Assembly (NCBI RefSeq): GCF_014334115.1
Contig: NZ_CP060494.1
Location: 1,518,501-1,582,500, forward strand
DNA length: 64,000 nucleotides
Source of the DNA: Sphingosinithalassobacter sp. CS137
Lineage (GTDB): Bacteria; Pseudomonadota; Alphaproteobacteria; Sphingomonadales; Sphingomonadaceae
Reading direction: 5' to 3'
Part shown: positions 63,229 to 64,000 of the stretch, piece after piece
Position numbering within the stretch: the stretch's first letter is position 1
How the letters are laid out: every line of letters starts with the position of its first letter
Made by a program: the position numbers and the translations under genes
The notes under the pieces: generated by a model
The model's input: the letters and a program-made list of their open reading frames with translations, nothing else
Database searches by the model: none
Told to the model about the DNA's origin: nothing

Positions 63229-64000
63229 CTAGTCCTTCGCGCGCGCGATGCCAACCGGCAGAGAGCCCGAACGCAATGTTTCCGCGAGCGCACGTCCGTC
63301 CTCTCCTGCCGCGCGCAGTGCCGCCAGCGCCGGCGCGCCGCTGCGCTTCGCAAGCCGCCGTCCAGCGGCGTCGGTGAGCAGCGCGTGGTGCCGGTATTCC
63401 GGTACGCGAAGCGCGAGCAGCGCTTGGAGCAGCCGATGGACGTGAGTCGCGTCGAACAGGTCGCGCCCGCGCACGATGTGGCTCACGCGCTGGGCCGCAT
63501 CGTCGATCGTCACGGCAAGATGATAGGAAGCGGGCGCATCCTTGCGTGCGAGTACCACGTCGCCGAAAATGGCGGGAGCTGCGCGGACGGTCCCGGCGAA
63601 CGCGTCGTGCCAGTCGAGTGCTCGCCCGGCGCGCCCGACTGCGGCCGCCATATCGAGCCGCCAGCAATGCGCCTCGGTCGCGACGCGCGCGGCGCGTTCG
63701 TCCTCCCGCAAGGCGCGGCATGTGCCGGGATAGACCGGCCCGTCGGGACCGTGCGGCGCCGAAACGCTCGCTGCGACTTCGCGCGCGATCTCTGCCCGCG
63801 TGCAGAAACAGGGATAGAGCAGGCCCATTCCCCTCAGCCGGTCGAGCGCAGCCTGATAGAGCGGCAGCCGCTGCGACTGGAATACGGGTTCGCCGTCCCA
63901 GTCGAGCCCCAGCCAGTGCAGGTCGGCGAGGATCGTATCGACATTTTCGGGGCGGCTGCGGGTGCCGTCGACATCCTCGATCCGCAGCAGGAAACGGCCG
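63229..64000 (-). CDS. gluQRS: Glutamyl-Q tRNA(Asp) synthetase, 5' end beyond window
   Basis: The frame is open to the window edge; about 257 residues are visible. Class I catalytic fold without the anticodon domain. Marks: FLLRIEDVDGTRSRPENVDT, YPCFCTRAEI with the zinc-type Cys, SHIVRGRDLFDATHVHRLLQ and the KMSKS-like RRLAKRSG. Attaches glutamate to queuosine in tRNA-Asp. Pairs functionally with queF at 26 kb. 9 bases before the HIG1 gene. Confidence 0.92.
   Translation of the reverse strand, partial: GRFLLRIEDVDGTRSRPENVDTILADLHWLGLDWDGEPVFQSQRLPLYQAALDRLRGMGLLYPCFCTRAEIAREVAASVSAPHGPDGPVYPGTCRALREDERAARVATEAHCWRLDMAAAVGRAGRALDWHDAFAGTVRAAPAIFGDVVLARKDAPASYHLAVTIDDAAQRVSHIVRGRDLFDATHVHRLLQALLALRVPEYRHHALLTDAAGRRLAKRSGAPALAALRAAGEDGRALAETLRSGSLPVGIARAKD

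Noticed and set aside
1..64000. tRNA, rRNA, riboswitch, CRISPR, IS or prophage elements
   Set aside because: I looked in all gaps and found no cloverleaf, regular spaced repeats, transposase or integrase; the gaps are too short for most of these.

Overview
The window is a gene-dense, high-GC stretch of bacterial chromosome, about 93% coding, with ordinary core genes, short gaps and many 4-base stop/start overlaps. Gene content points to an alphaproteobacterium, most likely Sphingomonadaceae (Sphingomonas-like). The indicators are a CC_3452-family secreted protein, an HWE/HisKA_2-type histidine kinase, class I PHA synthase with a long Ala/Pro/Lys-rich phasin, possible EcfG-type promoters and an NDUFAF7/MidA-like methyltransferase. 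No tRNA, rRNA, IS element, prophage or CRISPR array was seen. No stretch over 300 bases lacks a gene.

Layout. 1-5.9 kb: a histidine kinase cut by the window edge, a glycine-zipper lipoprotein, an Uup-like ABC-F ATPase, and a PepSY-protein/response-regulator/sensor-kinase operon. 5.9-7.8 kb: an arsenic operon (arsR-arsC-acr3) with twin dyads at its promoter. 7.8-11.2 kb: a flavin-dependent monooxygenase and a large S8 protease lipoprotein. 11.3-17.1 kb: a HAD nucleotidase coupled to dapD, a DUF305/lipoprotein/cytochrome c operon, and tryptophan dioxygenase coupled to a kynureninase-like PLP enzyme. 17.1-22.2 kb: CoA-binding protein, Mrp ATPase, hflK-hflC and a DegP-type protease ending in a strong terminator. 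22.2-26.4 kb: GH130 enzyme, GT4 fused to a helical domain, and queF. 26.5-29.8 kb: sseA-metC-mscS, overlapping. 30.0-33.3 kb: a haem-type TonB receptor behind a Fur box, followed by a DUF6607 protein.

33.3-38.2 kb: RelA/SpoT homologue, CC_3452 protein, HxlR regulator, thioesterase and an AlaC-type aminotransferase. 38.3-41.0 kb: phaC and phasin with a PhaR-type operator between them. 41.1-46.7 kb: clpS, a Crp/Fnr regulator divergent from murA, DUF4126, DUF2383, a trans-sulfuration enzyme and a small ion channel. 46.7-50.0 kb: lgt, MidA-like methyltransferase, GNAT and pgeF in one coupled minus-strand operon. 50.0-54.1 kb: an orphan molybdopterin subunit overlapping hemH, then phbB. 54.2-64 kb: phytase-like protein, rpmB, a small repeat-bearing membrane protein, tadA, OmpA-like lipoprotein, CNNM/HlyC protein, 3-hydroxybutyryl-CoA dehydrogenase, ergothioneine genes egtB-egtD, cobalamin adenosyltransferase with a likely CTG start, a HIG1-type protein and the 3' part of gluQRS.

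Themes: PHA storage (phaC, phasin, phbB, 3-hydroxybutyryl-CoA dehydrogenase), sulfur chemistry (sseA, metC, cystathionine-synthase-like enzyme, egtBD), iron/haem (Fur-boxed receptor, hemH) and envelope stress (DegP, HflKC, OmpA-like). Nothing looks like a wholly new defence or mobile system. The most interesting points are regulatory sites (ArsR twin operators with a possibly leaderless mRNA, PhaR-type sites, EcfG-like promoters, palindromes in divergent gaps) and poorly characterised pairs (GT4-helical fusion plus GH130, Fur-box receptor plus DUF6607, DUF305/lipoprotein/cytochrome, TDO plus divergent kynureninase).
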